This document shows, piece after piece, positions 45,782-58,866 of a DNA stretch of 64,000 bases; position 1 is the first letter of the stretch; each line of letters opens with the position of its first letter. The notes under the pieces were generated by a model, which was given only the letters and a program-made list of their open reading frames with translations, was not told the origin of the DNA and did no database searches. The stretch comes from Streptomyces xanthophaeus (GTDB lineage: Bacteria > Actinomycetota > Actinomycetes > Streptomycetales > Streptomycetaceae): NCBI RefSeq assembly GCF_030440515.1, contig NZ_CP076543.1, positions 4,871,501 to 4,935,500 of the forward strand. Reading direction: 5' to 3'. Position numbers and translations under genes: made by a program.

Positions 45782-46342
45782 CTAGAAGACCTCCTGGAGC
45801 GGAGACCTGAGGAGCTGGTCCAGGCCCGAGACGGTGACGAGGCACAGGAGGGCCAGCTCGCCCCGGTCCAGCCGGTCCGTCTCCCAGCCGCCGGCGCGGG
45901 TCCGTGCGCGCACCTCCTGCTCGCCGCCCGCCTCGCGGACGAGGCGCTGGTGGAAGCGGTGCGCGGTGAACGACAGGGTCCGTCCGTCGTCGAGGCGGAA
46001 GCGGATGCCGCGGCGACTGGGCCGCAGTGACCTGCCCGCGGCCTGCGCCGTGAACGGCACGCCGTCGAGGCGGCCTTGGACGCCGTGGCGCAGCCGCTTG
46101 CGGATGCCCTGCCACGGCAGCGCGGCGTCGTCGATCTCCAGGACGGTTTCCTCGCCGAGGAGGAACTGCCAGCGCTCCCACGCCTCGGCCTTGGCGTCGG
46201 CGGCCGGTCGCGGTCCGGGTTCCCGGAACAGCGTGTAGTGGCCGTGGACCGTGGGGATCTCGGCGTGCCGCTCGCGTGCGTGCGCGGGCTGGAGCCACAT
46301 CCGCCAGGGTGCGCGCCAGGACGGCTTCAGCAGGGACGGCAC
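45782..46342 (-). CDS. Conserved hypothetical protein
   Basis: A 186-residue protein with no signal peptide and no motif I recognise. It is rich in Arg and Trp, with alternating strand-like segments (GRLDGVPFTAQAAGRSLR, GIRFRLDDGRTLSFTAHRFHQ) and an H-x-H near the N-terminus (TVHGHYTLF). It could be a small beta-barrel. GTG start at 46342, three bases after the stop of the membrane protein gene, so the two are probably an operon. Function unknown. Confidence 0.65.
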   Translation of the reverse strand: MPSLLKPSWRAPWRMWLQPAHARERHAEIPTVHGHYTLFREPGPRPAADAKAEAWERWQFLLGEETVLEIDDAALPWQGIRKRLRHGVQGRLDGVPFTAQAAGRSLRPSRRGIRFRLDDGRTLSFTAHRFHQRLVREAGGEQEVRARTRAGGWETDRLDRGELALLCLVTVSGLDQLLRSPLQEVF

Positions 46343-46345
46343 GGG

Positions 46346-47227
46346 TCAGCCCGCCGGCTGCGGCTGCGGCTGCTGCTGGGCGGGGACGGCGGGCTTCGCG
46401 AGGGGCGCGTAGCGGTACGGGTCGCTGCGCAGGCCGCGTGCCGTGACGACCACCGTGAACGGGGGTGTCCCCGGGGCCGGGAGGGTGGCGGTCAGGGCGC
46501 CCGTCAAGGGGTCGGCCTGTGCCGGGACGGGGGCGCCGTCGACGGTGAGGAGGGTCGGCGGGCCGGCCGGGTCCGGGGCGAAACCGCCGCCTTCGACCGT
46601 CAGGCGGCCGTCTTCCAGCGCGACGTGCGTGATCACCGGGTTGGCGCGGACGGCCATCTTGTTGACCAGGTACGCGCCCGCCGGGGCGCCCGTCAGGGCC
46701 CACATCTCGGCGGGCAGGCGCGGGAGTCCGCCACCCACGTCCGCGAGGTAGAACAGCACCACGTACAGCATGGTGACCGCGCTGAGGGCGACGTACTGGA
46801 GGTCCACGAGGTCGGTGCGCCCGCTGTCGTTCGCGATCAGCTCCCGCAGCGGTCGCCGGCCCGACACCGTCGGCTTCGCGGCGGGCTTGGCCATGCTGCC
46901 GTGTTCCACGCGCAGGCCGACGACCGCCTTCGCGGCGATCAGCGCCACGTACGGGCCGCCGAGCAGTGGCAGGTACACCGTCGTCAGGGTGGACAGCGGG
47001 CCGTCGGTGCCCCGGAAGTACGCGATGCCGCCGCCCGCGGTGAGCCCGTAGCCGAGGATCGCCAGCAGCAGCCAGACCAGGATCACCGTCCAGGCGAGGG
47101 CGAGCGCCGTCGAGGTGGAGAGGCGGCCGTCGCGGCCGGTGATGAAGCCCGGGCTGCGGCGGAGCCGCAGGCAGATCGGGCCGGCCAGCGCGGCCAGTAA
47201 CGCGAGTGCGCAGAGTGCGGATGTCAT
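46346..47227 (-). CDS. Hypothetical membrane protein with IPT/Ig-like C-terminal domain
   Basis: A 293-residue protein with about four hydrophobic segments in the first 185 residues (MTSALCALALLAALAGPICL, TALALAWTVILVWLLLAILG, VYLPLLGGPYVALIAAKAVV, VALSAVTMLYVVLFYLADV). A beta-rich tail follows, with VTHVALEDGRLTVEGGGFAPD, like an IPT/TIG fold. It ends in a Pro/Gln tail. ATG at 47227. It is coupled to the downstream hypothetical gene. No known family is recognised and its role is unknown. Confidence 0.7.
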   Translation of the reverse strand: MTSALCALALLAALAGPICLRLRRSPGFITGRDGRLSTSTALALAWTVILVWLLLAILGYGLTAGGGIAYFRGTDGPLSTLTTVYLPLLGGPYVALIAAKAVVGLRVEHGSMAKPAAKPTVSGRRPLRELIANDSGRTDLVDLQYVALSAVTMLYVVLFYLADVGGGLPRLPAEMWALTGAPAGAYLVNKMAVRANPVITHVALEDGRLTVEGGGFAPDPAGPPTLLTVDGAPVPAQADPLTGALTATLPAPGTPPFTVVVTARGLRSDPYRYAPLAKPAVPAQQQPQPQPAG

Positions 47228-47308
47228 GTCGTCGTCCCCCCGGAAACGGTCCTGGCACGAGGGTCACTCAATGGCCCGGCCATGACAAGGCGACTTTCCG
47301 TAGACGGT

Positions 47309-48934
47309 CTACTCCTCGTGCTGCTCGCGCAGTTCCGGCAGGACGGGGAACCGGCGCGGTGCCACCAGCAGCAGGACCAGCAGCGCGGCCACGGCGGCCG
47401 CCGTCGCGCCGAGGAAGATGTGCTCGACGGCGGCGGCCACGGCCTCGCGCAGGTAGCCGGCGGCGGCAGCGGGCAGCAGCTCCGGCCGGTCCAGTGCCTT
47501 CGCCACGTCGTCCAGGTGTTCCGGTAGGCCGGATACGGGGGCGTCCGCCAGGCGTGCGGCGATGGTGGCGTTGGCGACGGCGGCCAGCAGGGCGGCGCCG
47601 ACGCTCTGGCCGACCTGCCGGCAGAACAGCACCGAGGCCGTCGTCGTCCCGCGCTCGGCCCAGCCCACGGTGGACTGGACGCCGACGATCAGCGGGAGCT
47701 GGAAGAGGCCGAGGGCGCCGCCCAGCAGCAGCATGATCAGTGCGGGCTGCCAGGGCCGGGCGGGGTAGGGCAGCAGGGTGAAGGAGAACAGGATCACCGC
47801 GGCGAGCGCGATCCCGACGGCCGCGGTGTTGCGGAAGCCGATGCGCCGGTAGACGTGCTGGCTGCAGGCGGCGGTGACGGGCCAGCTCAGGGTCATCACC
47901 GACATGACCAGGCCGGCTCCGACGGGGCCGAGGCCCAGCACGGACTGCGCGTAGGTCGGCATGAACACCATGGGGGCGACCATCAGCAGGCCGAGCGCCC
48001 CCATGGCCAGGTTGACGGCGGCGATGGTGCGCCGGCGCCAGACCCAGCCGGGCAGGATCGGTTCCTCGGCCCGGCGTTCCACCCGGACCACGACGACGGC
48101 CAGCAGCGCGCTCGCGCCCAGCAGCCCGAGCGAGGGCGCGGACAGCCAGGGCCAGGCGACCCCGCCCTGGACGAGCGCGAAGAGCAGCAGTCCGCCGCAG
48201 GCGAAGACGGCGAGCGCCCCCGCCCAGTCGACCGGTCCCCGGCGCCCGGGCGACCGGACGGGCTCGGTCAGGTGACGGGCGATCATCCACAGGGCGAGCC
48301 CGGCCAGCGGCAGGTTGATCAGGAAGATCCAGCGCCAGTGCGCGTACGAGGCGAGGAGCCCGCCGAGCGCCGGGCCGGCCACGGCCGAGGTGGCCCAGAC
48401 GCTGGACATCCGGGCCTGGATCCGGGGCCGCTCCCTGAGCGGGTAGAGGTCGGCGGCCAGGGTCTGGATCGTGCCCTGGAGGGCGCCGCCGCCCAGGCCC
48501 TGGACGATGCGGAAGGCGATGAGGGCGGCCATGTTCCAGGCGGACGCGCACAGCAGCGAACCGACGAGGAAGAGGCCGATGCCGAAGAGCAGGACGGGCT
48601 TGCGGCCGAAGGTGTCGGACAGCTTCCCGTAGACGGGCAGGGTGACGGTCACCGCGAGCAGGTAGCCGGAGAAGAGCCAGGAGAAGACGGAGAATCCGCC
48701 GAGTTCGCCCACGATCTGCGGGACGGCGGTGGCCACGATGGTGCTGTCCAGGGCGACGAGGGCCATGCCGAGCATCAGCGAGGCGACCACCGGGGCCGGC
48801 GGTCGTGCGGCCGGCCGCGCCGCGGGCGCGCCGCCGGGCGCGTGCTCGGCCGGAACCCCGGCCCCGGTGGTATCGGCCGCGGGCCCCGAGGGTGTGCCGT
48901 CCGGGCTCGCGCCGGTGCTCTCCGCCGATGCCAC
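47309..48934 (-). CDS. MFS exporter, DHA2 (EmrB/QacA) family
   Basis: A 541-residue transporter with about 14 hydrophobic segments. MFS motif A is seen as GKLSDTFGRKPVLL, and ALDSTIVATAVPQI near TM1 is the DHA2 hallmark. Such pumps export toxic organic compounds with proton exchange. An Ala/Pro-rich cytosolic N-terminus precedes TM1. The GTG at 48934 is chosen because GGAAGG lies 7 nt upstream; an in-frame GTG at 48955 is the alternative. No regulator gene adjoins it directly. Substrate unknown. Confidence 0.88.
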   Translation of the reverse strand: MASAESTGASPDGTPSGPAADTTGAGVPAEHAPGGAPAARPAARPPAPVVASLMLGMALVALDSTIVATAVPQIVGELGGFSVFSWLFSGYLLAVTVTLPVYGKLSDTFGRKPVLLFGIGLFLVGSLLCASAWNMAALIAFRIVQGLGGGALQGTIQTLAADLYPLRERPRIQARMSSVWATSAVAGPALGGLLASYAHWRWIFLINLPLAGLALWMIARHLTEPVRSPGRRGPVDWAGALAVFACGGLLLFALVQGGVAWPWLSAPSLGLLGASALLAVVVVRVERRAEEPILPGWVWRRRTIAAVNLAMGALGLLMVAPMVFMPTYAQSVLGLGPVGAGLVMSVMTLSWPVTAACSQHVYRRIGFRNTAAVGIALAAVILFSFTLLPYPARPWQPALIMLLLGGALGLFQLPLIVGVQSTVGWAERGTTTASVLFCRQVGQSVGAALLAAVANATIAARLADAPVSGLPEHLDDVAKALDRPELLPAAAAGYLREAVAAAVEHIFLGATAAAVAALLVLLLVAPRRFPVLPELREQHEE

Positions 48935-49323
48935 CGAGATTCCTTCCCCCTGCACGTAACTGCGGGGAACACCATCTCACCGCCGGGTGGCGGGCGGTAT
49001 CCCCCAGGGTTCGTACGCCGAAGGATGCAGATCCCCTAGGGGTCCCTCCGCACAACGGGCCAGGGGTCGTTCCTCCCGGCGGAGGAGGTGAGCGGCCCGG
49101 GCGTCTCCTTGACTGGAACCTACGCACCACAGCAGGCCGGGGGGTGGGGTTAACCCCCGGGCGGATACGGCGATGGGCACCAGCGCGCCGCGCCTCCGCC
49201 CGGCGGAGACTTCATGACGGCGACGGGCGCACCGCCGCACACCGACGCAGACGTACGCAGGCGCGTGCACACGCACGCACATGCACGCACGCACACGCAC
49301 GCATTCGAAGAGGGAGAAAGACC
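48935..49323. other. 389-bp divergent control region between MFS pump and ABC exporter
   Basis: No gene is visible. It contains two perfect GC-rich palindromes, CCCCTAGGGG (49033-49042) and GGGGTTAACCCC (49146-49157), which are candidate operators. TTGACT at about 49111 could be a -35. The part just before the ABC gene (about 49232-49307) is a low-complexity ACGCA/GCACAC tract. Confidence 0.5.
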
Positions 49324-50112
49324 GTGACAACGGCTATGACCGAAACCAGGCACGGGGGTACTGGAGGGCATGCAGCCGTCGCGGCCCGGGCGCGCAAGGT
49401 CGTCAAGGCCTACGGTTCCGGGGAGACGCGTGTCGTCGCCCTCGACGACGTCGACGTGGACATCATGAGCGGCCAGTTCACCGCGATCATGGGCCCTTCC
49501 GGCTCCGGCAAGTCCACGCTGATGCACTGCCTCGCCGGTCTCGACACGGTGACCAGCGGCCAGATCCACCTGGACGACACCGAGATCACCGGGCTGAAGG
49601 ACAAGAAGCTCACGCAGCTGCGCCGCGACCGGATCGGCTTCATCTTCCAGGCCTTCAACCTGCTGCCCACGCTCAACGCCCTGGAGAACATCACGCTCCC
49701 CATGGACATCGCGGGCCGCAAGCCCGACGCGGAGTGGCTGAACCGGGTCGTGGAGACGGTGGGCCTCGCCGGCCGGCTCAAGCACCGTCCGACCGAGCTC
49801 TCCGGCGGCCAGCAGCAGCGCGTGGCGGTCGCCCGCGCCCTCGCCGCCCGCCCGCAGATCATCTTCGGCGACGAGCCGACCGGAAACCTGGACTCCAGGG
49901 CGGGCGCCGAGGTCCTCGGCTTCCTGCGCCGCTCGGTGGACGAGCTCGGCCAGACGATTGTCATGGTCACGCACGATCCGGTGGCGGCCTCCTACGCGGA
50001 CCGCGTCATCTTCCTGGCCGACGGCAAGATCGTCGACGAGATGTACGGTCCCACCGCCGACCAGGTCCTGGACCGCATGAAGGACTTCGACGCGCGCGGG
50101 CGGACCTCATGA
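49324..50112 (+). CDS. ABC transporter ATP-binding subunit (MacB/LolD type)
   Basis: A 262-residue ATPase with Walker A GPSGSGKST, Q-loop FIFQAFNLLP, signature LSGGQQQRVAVARAL, Walker B IIFGDEP and H-loop VTHD. The FNLLPTLNALENITLPM segment is typical of the MacB/LolD/FtsE-type family that works mechanically with FtsX-like permeases. The GTG at 49324 has GAGGGAGAAAG upstream. ATGA overlap with the permease gene shows they form one unit. Confidence 0.93.
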   Translation: MTTAMTETRHGGTGGHAAVAARARKVVKAYGSGETRVVALDDVDVDIMSGQFTAIMGPSGSGKSTLMHCLAGLDTVTSGQIHLDDTEITGLKDKKLTQLRRDRIGFIFQAFNLLPTLNALENITLPMDIAGRKPDAEWLNRVVETVGLAGRLKHRPTELSGGQQQRVAVARALAARPQIIFGDEPTGNLDSRAGAEVLGFLRRSVDELGQTIVMVTHDPVAASYADRVIFLADGKIVDEMYGPTADQVLDRMKDFDARGRTS

Positions 50113-52694
50113 GCAACACCGTCCTGAAGACCTCGCGGCGCAACTTCGTCGCCCACAAGGGACGGATGGCGCTCTCCGCCGTCGCGGTCATGCTCTCCGT
50201 CGCCTTCGTCTGCGGCACCCTGGTGTTCACCGACACCATGAACACCACGTTCGACAAGCTGTTCGCCGTCACCAACTCCGATGTGACCGTCACCCCGAAG
50301 GAGGCCGAGGAGGGGGAGGAGACCTCGCAGCGCGGCCGCCCCGAGGTCCTGGCGGGCTCGGCCGTCGAGCAGGTGCGCAAGGCCGAGGGCGTCAAGAGCG
50401 CCGAGGGCGGCGTCGTCTCGATGTCCGTCACGGTCGTCAACACCAAGAACGAGAACCTGGGCTCGACCACCGGCGCCCCGACCATCGCGGGCAGCTGGAA
50501 CGACAACGAGCTCAAGTCCATGAAGATCACCTCGGGCAACGCTCCGCGCGGCCCGACCGAGATGATGGTCGACGCCGACACCGCCGAGAAGCACCACCTG
50601 AAGCTCGGCGACGAACTGCGCACGATCACCATCACCGGCGACATCCGCGCCAGGATCACCGGTATCGCCACCTTCACCGTGACCAACCCGGGCGCGGCCG
50701 TCGTCTACTTCGACACGGCCACCGCGCAGCAGGCGCTGCTCGGTTCCCCCGGCTCCTTCACCCACGTCAACGTCACCGCCAAGGACGGGGTGAGCGACGA
50801 GCAGCTCAAGCGGAACGTCGCTGCCGCCGTCGGCGCGGACACGTACAAGCTGCAGACCGCCAAGGAGGCCGCGGACGCCAACCGCCAGGACGTCGGCTCC
50901 TTCCTCAAGGTCATGAAGTACGTGATGCTCGGCTTCGCCGGGATCGCCTTCCTCGTCGGCATCTTCCTGATCTTCAACACCTTCTCGATGCTGGTGGCCC
51001 AGCGCACCCGTGAGATCGGCCTGATGCGCGCCATCGGCGCCGACAGCGGGCAGATCCTCAAGTCCGTGGTCTTCGAGGCCTTCCTCCTCGGCATCGTCGG
51101 CTCGCTCCTGGGCATCGGCGCCGGCATCGGCCTCGCCATCGGCCTGATGCAGCTCATGGGCTCCATGGGCATGCACCTGTCCACCGACGACCTGACGATC
51201 GCCTGGACCACCCCGGTCATCGGCCTCTACCTCGGCATCAAGGTCACCGTCGTCTCCGCCTTCATCCCGGCCCGCCGGGCCGGCAAGGTCTCCCCGATGG
51301 CCGCGCTGCGCGAGTCCGGCACCCCGGGCGACAAGAAGGCCGGCGTCGTCCGCGCCGTCCTCGGCCTGGTCCTCACCGGCATCGGCGGTGCGGCGCTCTA
51401 CCTCGCCACCGCCGCCGAGGAGGCCGGACCCGGATCGCTCTGGCTGGGCCTGGGCGTCGTCTTCAGCCTCATCGGCTTCATCGTGATCGGCCCGCTGCTC
51501 GCCGCGGGCGTGGTGCGGGTGCTCTCCGGCGTCGTGCTGCGGCCCTTCGGGTCCGTGGGCCGGCTCGCCGAGCGCAACGCCCTGCGCAACCCGCGCCGCA
51601 CCGGTGCCACCGCCGCCGCGCTGATGATCGGCCTCGCGCTGGTCGCCTGCCTGTCGGTGGTCGGCTCCTCGATGGTGGCTTCCGCGACCGAGGAGCTCGA
51701 CAAGTCGGTCGGCGCGGACTACATCGTCAACTCCGAGACCGGCCAGCCCGTGCTGCCGCAGGCCGAGCAGGCCCTGCGCGCCACCAAGGGCCTCGACCAC
51801 GTCACCGCCTACCGCGAGGTGCCGGCCAAGGTCACCGCCCCCGACGGCACCTCCGAGGAGGTGGGACTCGGCGCCACCGACCCGACGTACGCCAAGGACA
51901 TCCGGCGCAAGATGGTCGCCGGCGAGCACGCCGCCGCGTACGGGGCGAACGCGATGTCGGTCGGCTCCGAGTACGCCACCAAGCACGGCGTCAAGGTCGG
52001 CGACGAGCTGGCGGTCGCCTTCACCGGCGGCAGCACGGTCAAGCTGAAGGTCGCCGCGATCACCAGCGACGAGGGCAACATCGACAAGACCATGAAGTAC
52101 ATCAGCACCGAGGTGGCCCGGGCCAACGTCCCGGCCGACAAGCTGCCGCTGCCCTTCATGCTGCTGGCCAGCGCGCAGGACGGTCGGTCCGACGCCACCG
52201 CGTACGAGTCGGTCAAGGCGGCGATGGCCGAGTACCCGCAGTACAAGGTGCGCAACCAGACCGACTACAAGCAGGCCCTGAAGGACCAGGTCGGCCAGCT
52301 GCTGAACATGGTCTACGGGCTCCTCGGCCTCGCGATCGTCGTCGCGGTCCTGGGCGTCGTGAACACCCTGGCCCTCTCGGTGGTCGAGCGGACCCGCGAG
52401 ATCGGCCTGATGCGCGCCATCGGCCTCTCCCGCCGCCAGCTGCGCCGCATGATCCGCCTGGAGTCGGTGGTCATCGCCCTCTTCGGCGCCCTGCTCGGCC
52501 TCGGGCTGGGCATGGGCTGGGGGATCGGCGCGCAGCAGCTGCTGGCGCTCCAGGGCCTGAAGGTGCTGGAGATCCCGTGGCCGACGATCCTCGGGGTGTT
52601 CGCCGCCTCGGCCTTCGTAGGCCTGTTCGCCGCACTGGTCCCGGCCTTCCGGGCAGGGCGGATGAACGTACTGAACGCGATCGCGAGCGAGTAA
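50109..52694 (+). CDS. ABC transporter permease with two FtsX-like domains (MacB type)
   Basis: An 861-residue permease. One N-terminal helix and a large extracytoplasmic domain (about 45-260) are followed by FtsX helices (about 265-400), two more helices, a helix plus a second extracytoplasmic domain (about 490-740) and a C-terminal FtsX triple (about 740-855). The repeated RTREIGLMRAIG motif marks both FtsX cytosolic loops. Such transporters either export lipids and peptides or transmit force for resistance to antimicrobial peptides; no sensor kinase pair is next to it. Coupled to the ATPase by ATGA. Confidence 0.92.
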   Translation: MSNTVLKTSRRNFVAHKGRMALSAVAVMLSVAFVCGTLVFTDTMNTTFDKLFAVTNSDVTVTPKEAEEGEETSQRGRPEVLAGSAVEQVRKAEGVKSAEGGVVSMSVTVVNTKNENLGSTTGAPTIAGSWNDNELKSMKITSGNAPRGPTEMMVDADTAEKHHLKLGDELRTITITGDIRARITGIATFTVTNPGAAVVYFDTATAQQALLGSPGSFTHVNVTAKDGVSDEQLKRNVAAAVGADTYKLQTAKEAADANRQDVGSFLKVMKYVMLGFAGIAFLVGIFLIFNTFSMLVAQRTREIGLMRAIGADSGQILKSVVFEAFLLGIVGSLLGIGAGIGLAIGLMQLMGSMGMHLSTDDLTIAWTTPVIGLYLGIKVTVVSAFIPARRAGKVSPMAALRESGTPGDKKAGVVRAVLGLVLTGIGGAALYLATAAEEAGPGSLWLGLGVVFSLIGFIVIGPLLAAGVVRVLSGVVLRPFGSVGRLAERNALRNPRRTGATAAALMIGLALVACLSVVGSSMVASATEELDKSVGADYIVNSETGQPVLPQAEQALRATKGLDHVTAYREVPAKVTAPDGTSEEVGLGATDPTYAKDIRRKMVAGEHAAAYGANAMSVGSEYATKHGVKVGDELAVAFTGGSTVKLKVAAITSDEGNIDKTMKYISTEVARANVPADKLPLPFMLLASAQDGRSDATAYESVKAAMAEYPQYKVRNQTDYKQALKDQVGQLLNMVYGLLGLAIVVAVLGVVNTLALSVVERTREIGLMRAIGLSRRQLRRMIRLESVVIALFGALLGLGLGMGWGIGAQQLLALQGLKVLEIPWPTILGVFAASAFVGLFAALVPAFRAGRMNVLNAIASE

Positions 52695-52719
52695 CCGGCC
52701 CGCGTTCGTTCGGGGGAAT

Positions 52720-52751
52720 GCCGGTCCGGGACCTCAGGGTCCCGGACCGGC
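52720..52751. terminator. Terminator between convergent ABC permease and DUF2079 genes
   Basis: GCCGGTCCGGGACC (52720-52733) pairs perfectly with GGTCCCGGACCGGC (52738-52751) around TCAG. Confidence 0.75.
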
Positions 52752-52777
52752 GTCGTTTTTCCGGGCCGGCTCTCCCG

Positions 52778-54184
52778 TCACTGCCGCTGCATCAGGACGA
52801 TGCCGGCGGCCTCGCCCACCAGGGTGAACCGCTCGTCGGGGTGGAGCTGGCGGGCGTAGCCGGTCGGGTCCTCGCCGGCCCACTTGGAGGAGTTGTCGAT
52901 GGTGATCCAGTCCGGGACCACGCCCTTGCTGCCGCCGATCCACAGCACGCGGCAGCGGGAGGTCAGCCGGGTCAGCGGGGTGGTGTCCGCCTCCACGGTC
53001 GCCCCGTCGGGGATCCGGTCCAGGAGCCGCTCGATCGCGGTGACCCGCTCGGGCTTCTCGTACGTACGGGCCTCCGCGAGCTTCGACGTCGGCATGGCGG
53101 TCGCGCTCAGGGCGAGGGCGGCGGCCAGGACGGCGGTCGGCAGCTGCAGCGCGTACGAGCGCAGCCAGGGCCGCTCGCTCCGCCGGACGGTGTCGACGGC
53201 GTCGACCAGGGCGAGGGCCACGACGGGCATCAGGACGGCGCTGTAGTGCCAGTCGGTGGACCAGTAGTGGTCGTCCCCGGACAGGAACCGCCAGCCGAGG
53301 GTGGGCGCGGCCACCAGGAGCAGCGGCGAGCGCAGCGCGAGCAGCCCGGAGGTGGGGATCAGCACCCACGCCAGGGTGGTGAGCTTGGTGCCGATGCCGG
53401 CGAACGGACCCGCCCCGTCGATCTTGTCCCAGTAGCCGTATCCCGCGGTGGCGAAGGCCGGTATGAGGACGGTGAACACCAGGACGGCGAAGACACAGGC
53501 CGCGGCGGCGACGCCGAGCGCGGCCACGGCGATCCGCCGGTTGCCGTCGCGGGCCCGCCAGGCCACCACCACGGCCAGCGCGGCGAGCGTGAAGCCGAGG
53601 TCCTCCTTGACGAGGACCAGCGGCAGCCCCCACAGCAGGGCGGCGCGCCAGCGCCGGGCGAGCACCGCCTCCAGGGCGAAGGCCAGCAGGGGCACGGCGA
53701 AGGCGATCTCGTGGAAGTCGAACTCGACGGCCCGCTGGATGCCCCAGGAGAGCCCGTACGCGATTCCGACGGCGATCCCGCGGGCCCGGCCGAGGAACCG
53801 TACGCCCGCCCGGGTGACGGGCACGGCGGACAGCGCGAACAGCGCCGACTGCACGACCAGCAGGGTGACGGGCCCGGGGAAGACCCGGTACACGGGGGCG
53901 ACGAGCGCGATGATCGGGCTGAAGTGGTCCCCGAGGATGTTGGCCCCCGGCCCCTTCAGGTCGGCGACGGGCTCCTGGAGGTGCGCGTACGCGCGGATCG
54001 CCTGCTCGAAGATCCCCAGGTCCCAGGAGGCCCAGTCCATCCGCCGGAACCGCCCGACGGACAGCACGAGGTAGACGAGGAACAGAGCGGCGGCCACCAG
54101 CCAGGGCGGCGCCCAGGCGTACCGGTCCGGCTTCGCGGATGCCGGCACCACCGGCGCCGGGCGGGCTATCGCATCGCTCGTCAC
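52778..54184 (-). CDS. DUF2079 polytopic membrane protein
   Basis: A multi-spanning protein (468 residues from this start) with eight or more hydrophobic segments. It matches DUF2079, a glycosyltransferase-C-like family: WDLGIFEQAIRAYAH, GDHFSPIIALVAPVYRVFPG, VEFDFHEIAFAVPLLAFALEA and the C-terminal extracytoplasmic domain with DWITIDN. The acidic/His residues in the first loop resemble those of PMT-type enzymes, so sugar transfer at the membrane is possible but unproven. The GTG at 54184 has GGAGGAG 9 nt upstream; an in-frame GTG at 54232 is an alternative without a ribosome site. Confidence 0.82.
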   Translation of the reverse strand: MTSDAIARPAPVVPASAKPDRYAWAPPWLVAAALFLVYLVLSVGRFRRMDWASWDLGIFEQAIRAYAHLQEPVADLKGPGANILGDHFSPIIALVAPVYRVFPGPVTLLVVQSALFALSAVPVTRAGVRFLGRARGIAVGIAYGLSWGIQRAVEFDFHEIAFAVPLLAFALEAVLARRWRAALLWGLPLVLVKEDLGFTLAALAVVVAWRARDGNRRIAVAALGVAAAACVFAVLVFTVLIPAFATAGYGYWDKIDGAGPFAGIGTKLTTLAWVLIPTSGLLALRSPLLLVAAPTLGWRFLSGDDHYWSTDWHYSAVLMPVVALALVDAVDTVRRSERPWLRSYALQLPTAVLAAALALSATAMPTSKLAEARTYEKPERVTAIERLLDRIPDGATVEADTTPLTRLTSRCRVLWIGGSKGVVPDWITIDNSSKWAGEDPTGYARQLHPDERFTLVGEAAGIVLMQRQ

Positions 54185-54400
54185 GGACTCGTGCTCCTCC
54201 GGAGGCAGTGTCTCCCCGGCGGAAGACGACACGGCGAGCTCGGACAGTCAGAACAGGAACATCGTAAAGCGGCGCGAGGGGCGTCGTCGTAGGGTGGGAA
54301 CCCCCGGCCCGTGCGACGTGTCGGGCCCTTCGCGTTGCCCTCGCACCCGCACCGCACACTTTCAGACCTTCAGACCTTCACCGGACGGAAAGCCTCTTTC

Positions 54401-57934
<3,534 letters not shown>

Positions 57935-57962
57935 CGGCCGTAGCGGCGGCGGTGAGAACGTG

Positions 57963-58007
57963 AACGGCCGTGGCCGGGGACCTCACAGGTCCCCGGCCAC
58001 GGCCGTT
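57963..58007. terminator. Perfect 21-bp hairpin between mfd and the lipoprotein gene
   Basis: Arms 57963-57983 and 57987-58007 are exact complements around a 3-nt loop, between two convergent genes. Confidence 0.8.
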
Positions 58008-58021
58008 TCCGCGTGCGCGGG

Positions 58022-58735
58022 TCAGCCCAGCTTGTCGGGGTCTATGACGTCCTCGCCGGCCGGGACCTCGGCCTGGACCGGCTTGTCGAAGCCCGAGAAG
58101 GAGATCTCGGCCGGCTCCTTGCCGGTGACGCCCGCCTTGAGCAGGTACGGCGTGCCCTCGGTGGCCACCTGCAGGATCTCGGTGCCCTCGTCGGTCTTCG
58201 TGGTCAGGGTGAGGGCCTTCTGGCCGCCGACCGAGGTGACCTTGCCCTTCTCCGCGCCCTTGCTGTCGTCGAACTCCTTGAGCAGCTCGTCCAGGTCGCA
58301 CAGGGAGGCGAGCTCCTTGGCGTCGGCGTCCGAGGTCTTCGACTTCAGCCAGTGGCCCGCCAGCTGCTTGACCGCCTCGTCCGCCTCCGCCTTGGGCAGG
58401 TCCTTCGTCTGCGAGCGGTAGAAGGGCTCGTCCGCCTTGATGAACACGAACTCGGCGTTGCGGATCAGCTCGAAGGAACCGTCCTGGCCGGCGATCGTGC
58501 CCCGGCAGTCGCCGGCCTTGCTGACGGCCATGTTCAGCTCCATCGGCTTGCCCTCGTCCCAGATCTTGCCGCTGACGGTGAGCGAGGCGGCGCCGCGCAG
58601 GGCGTCCACGGACTTGTCCGCCACCTCGGAGCCGGACAGGTCCGCGAACGGGCCGGACGCGAAGCATCCGGTCAGGCCGAGGGCGGCGGCGCAGGCGAGG
58701 GCGGCGGTGGCGGTGAAGCGGTGAGCGGTGCGCAT
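58022..58735 (-). CDS. LppX/LprG-like lipoprotein
   Basis: A 237-residue exported lipoprotein. The signal peptide MRTAHRFTATAALACAAALG ends in the lipobox LTGC. The mature domain has repeated strand pairs (SLTVSGKIWDEGKPMELNMAV, FELIRNAEFVFIKADEPFYRS, KALTLTTKTDEGTEILQVA) like the half-barrel folds of LppX/LprG, which carry lipids across the periplasm in mycobacteria. Ligand unknown. Two cysteines in the mature part may pair. The ATG at 58735 has GAGAG upstream. Confidence 0.8.
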   Translation of the reverse strand: MRTAHRFTATAALACAAALGLTGCFASGPFADLSGSEVADKSVDALRGAASLTVSGKIWDEGKPMELNMAVSKAGDCRGTIAGQDGSFELIRNAEFVFIKADEPFYRSQTKDLPKAEADEAVKQLAGHWLKSKTSDADAKELASLCDLDELLKEFDDSKGAEKGKVTSVGGQKALTLTTKTDEGTEILQVATEGTPYLLKAGVTGKEPAEISFSGFDKPVQAEVPAGEDVIDPDKLG

Positions 58736-58866
58736 GGGGACTCTCTAGGGCAGCTGGGGAGGCGGGGGGGGGAAAAGACGATTGGAGGAGAAGCGGAAGA
58801 GTGTATTCCGCTTTGGCCGGACCGCGGCGATCCGGTGGGTGAAGACGTGCCGATCACAGCAGATAT

